Shown here: one piece after another, positions 62,440 to 64,000 of the stretch
How the letters are laid out: every line of letters starts with the position of its first letter
Position numbering within the stretch: the stretch's first letter is position 1
DNA from: Phoronis australis
Taxonomy: Eukaryota > Phoronida > Phoronidae
NCBI GenBank assembly: GCA_002633005.1
Contig: NMRA01000598.1
Location: 6,198 to 70,197 of the forward strand
Reading direction: 5' to 3'
DNA: 64,000 bases
Program-made: the position numbers and the translations under genes
Notes under the pieces: generated by a model
Told to the model about the DNA's origin: nothing
The model's input: the letters and a program-made list of their open reading frames with translations, nothing else
The model's database searches: none

Positions 62440-63520
62440 CTAGGTCTAGGTCCTCTAGCCTAGGGTCTAGGAGGGGGGGGGGCAGTTGAGATGAACATTG
62501 CAATTGTCTAGTGCAGCACATGCAGCAAGCAGGTTTCATTAAGATTACTCTAATTCATTCTTTATTGTTTTGCCTTACCTGAGAAACGCACACAATTAAA
62601 ATTCACATCATGCAGTACAATCATTGACAAAAGACGTTGAAAATATTGATCACACTTATTTCTTTTCCTGTTTTATGTGCCAGGGTAATAGTAGATTTAT
62701 TAAGCCATAGAAGAAAATAAACAAACATAAACAATAAATGAGTACATTTCTTATTATAACATGCCAAACGTGGTACCACTCACACGAACTAATTTTACTC
62801 AGTAGCATTTTTAAACATGCAAATACTCAGTACATTTGTTTTGTGCTTTGTTAACACGAAACAGGCAGGTCAAATTTAATAATTAATAAAGTTTGATATA
62901 GACCAATAATTTGAAGTAGTATTAAAATGCAAGAAACTTACTTATTATTTCAATTTAAAATTGTTATATATTAAATTATGGATGTTTACATTCAAGACAA
63001 ATAAATATTTTTGTTGCCTCATACTGCGTATTTTATCGATCATCTTTGACTTACTTTCCCTGGGTTTGGTCCTCAAGCACAGGTGAGAAGTTATGTCAAT
63101 ACTGTGGTGCAACAGGGCGGTGAGGACCGATTAACATTGATAAGACATAGGTGAGTGTCTTTAAAGATTTTTAATTTTGTTTATACTTGGGTTTTTCTAA
63201 ACACATTGTGTTTATTTTAGTGTTCGATTTGTCAACTGTCAGTGTCACTTGCTATAAATTCAAAACCTGGCTGTATAGTAAAGTATTCTCTGCGCGTGAT
63301 ACGTTTATTTTATTTCGGTTTCCGAGAAAGTGGAAGAAACCAAATGCGTGTGAAGAGTTTACATTAGGAGTAATAATATGTAAATGGCGACCTTTTCATT
63401 CTGTATCTATAATTTACTTCATGTAGAAAATTCCAAAGGAGTGTTACTTTATGATAAAACTAGCGCATCCCATCTTTTGGAATGCTGCCCATACACAAGA
63501 CGGTGATGACCGTGTCTACA
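62440..63520. other. No recognisable gene
   Basis: AT-rich spacer between two copies of the Tc1-like element. The 79-codon frame at 63187-63426 matches nothing I know. Confidence 0.4.
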
Positions 63521-63529
63521 GTAGCTGGC

Positions 63530-64000
63530 CCAGTAGAGACGGTGGAGCTCCTATAGGAGCTTCATACGCCAGAAACTTTTCGGCAAATATTTTACACATA
63601 GAGGAACACCTTGGCTTAGGAGGCCATCAATGTATTTAATTCCTTCCAACTTGAAGAAATATTCCCATTATAAAACCTTTTCTTTGAGCAGTCTTTCGTT
63701 CAGTTCCCAAATATCGGTAACTTGCCATTTTTACAATTGCGGGTGGCAGGTGATATGACTTCACAGCCCACGGTGTGCGTAGTGTAAAAAATGGCGAATT
63801 ACAAATTTTGGGAACTGAATGAGGGACTTCTCGAAGAAGAAGTTTTATGAAGGGAGTAATTCTTCGAGTTGGAAGGAATTAAATATATCGATGGCCTCCT
63901 AAGGTGTCCCTCTAATAATGTGACTTTTGATTTTTTTAGTCAAAGTGAGGCATAATTTGCCGAAAAGCCTCCACTGTATGAAGCTCCTAGGAGCTCCACT
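63530..64000. mobile_element. Tc1-like long-TIR element, copy 3, diverged and cut by the window end
   Basis: Two inverted arms face each other around 63750: GGAGCTCCTATAGGAGCTTCATACGCC...TTAATTCCTTCCAACTTGAAG, and the mirrored CTTCGAGTTGGAAGGAATTAA...GAAGCTCCTAGGAGCTCC. They match the arms of copies 1 and 2 at lower identity, and the unique interior is almost gone. Confidence 0.7.

Overview
This is an AT-rich eukaryotic nuclear window with spliced GT-AG genes, kilobase introns, decayed transposons, minisatellites and several N gaps. The two genes I can name, SKA3 and TMCO4, are animal genes. The gene architecture and repeat types suggest a marine invertebrate, most likely an invertebrate deuterostome such as a lancelet or hemichordate. 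The sequence alone does not settle the species. Nothing here is bacterial, and I see no operon, CRISPR array or rRNA.

Layout. 0.2-4.9 kb (+): the 3' part of a spliced gene for a DUF7869-like protein; two of its three introns each hold one copy, in opposite orientation, of the same terminal-inverted-repeat (TIR) transposon. 5.4-6.2 kb: a tandem array. 8.1-9.6 kb: a probable TIR element. 10.0-10.4 kb: the C-terminal piece of a ubiquitin-specific-protease domain, broken by a stop codon. 13.1-15.0 kb: a decayed intron-containing transposase-like gene. 17.1-17.8 kb: the 3' end of a LINE. 18-31.9 kb: a repeat-dominated stretch with four minisatellites, tRNA-derived SINE-like pieces, fold-back elements, a Tc1-like long-TIR element and a TIR element with an 8-bp target duplication.

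34.1-44.7 kb (+): SKA3, ten coding exons, 536 residues, a kinetochore-microtubule attachment protein. 46.1-60.2 kb (-): TMCO4 (DUF726 alpha/beta-hydrolase-like membrane protein), thirteen coding exons, 583 residues. The two genes are convergent and their likely poly(A) signals overlap. 61-64 kb: more copies of the Tc1-like element, inverted relative to the copy at 29.4 kb.

Both complete genes keep frame through every proposed splice junction. They have unrelated known roles (mitosis; a membrane hydrolase-like protein), and nothing suggests that they work together. The points most worth following are the SKA1-like C-terminal domain on SKA3, the inverted transposon pair framing two exons of the DUF7869-like gene, and the TIR families whose ends and target duplications can be read directly.
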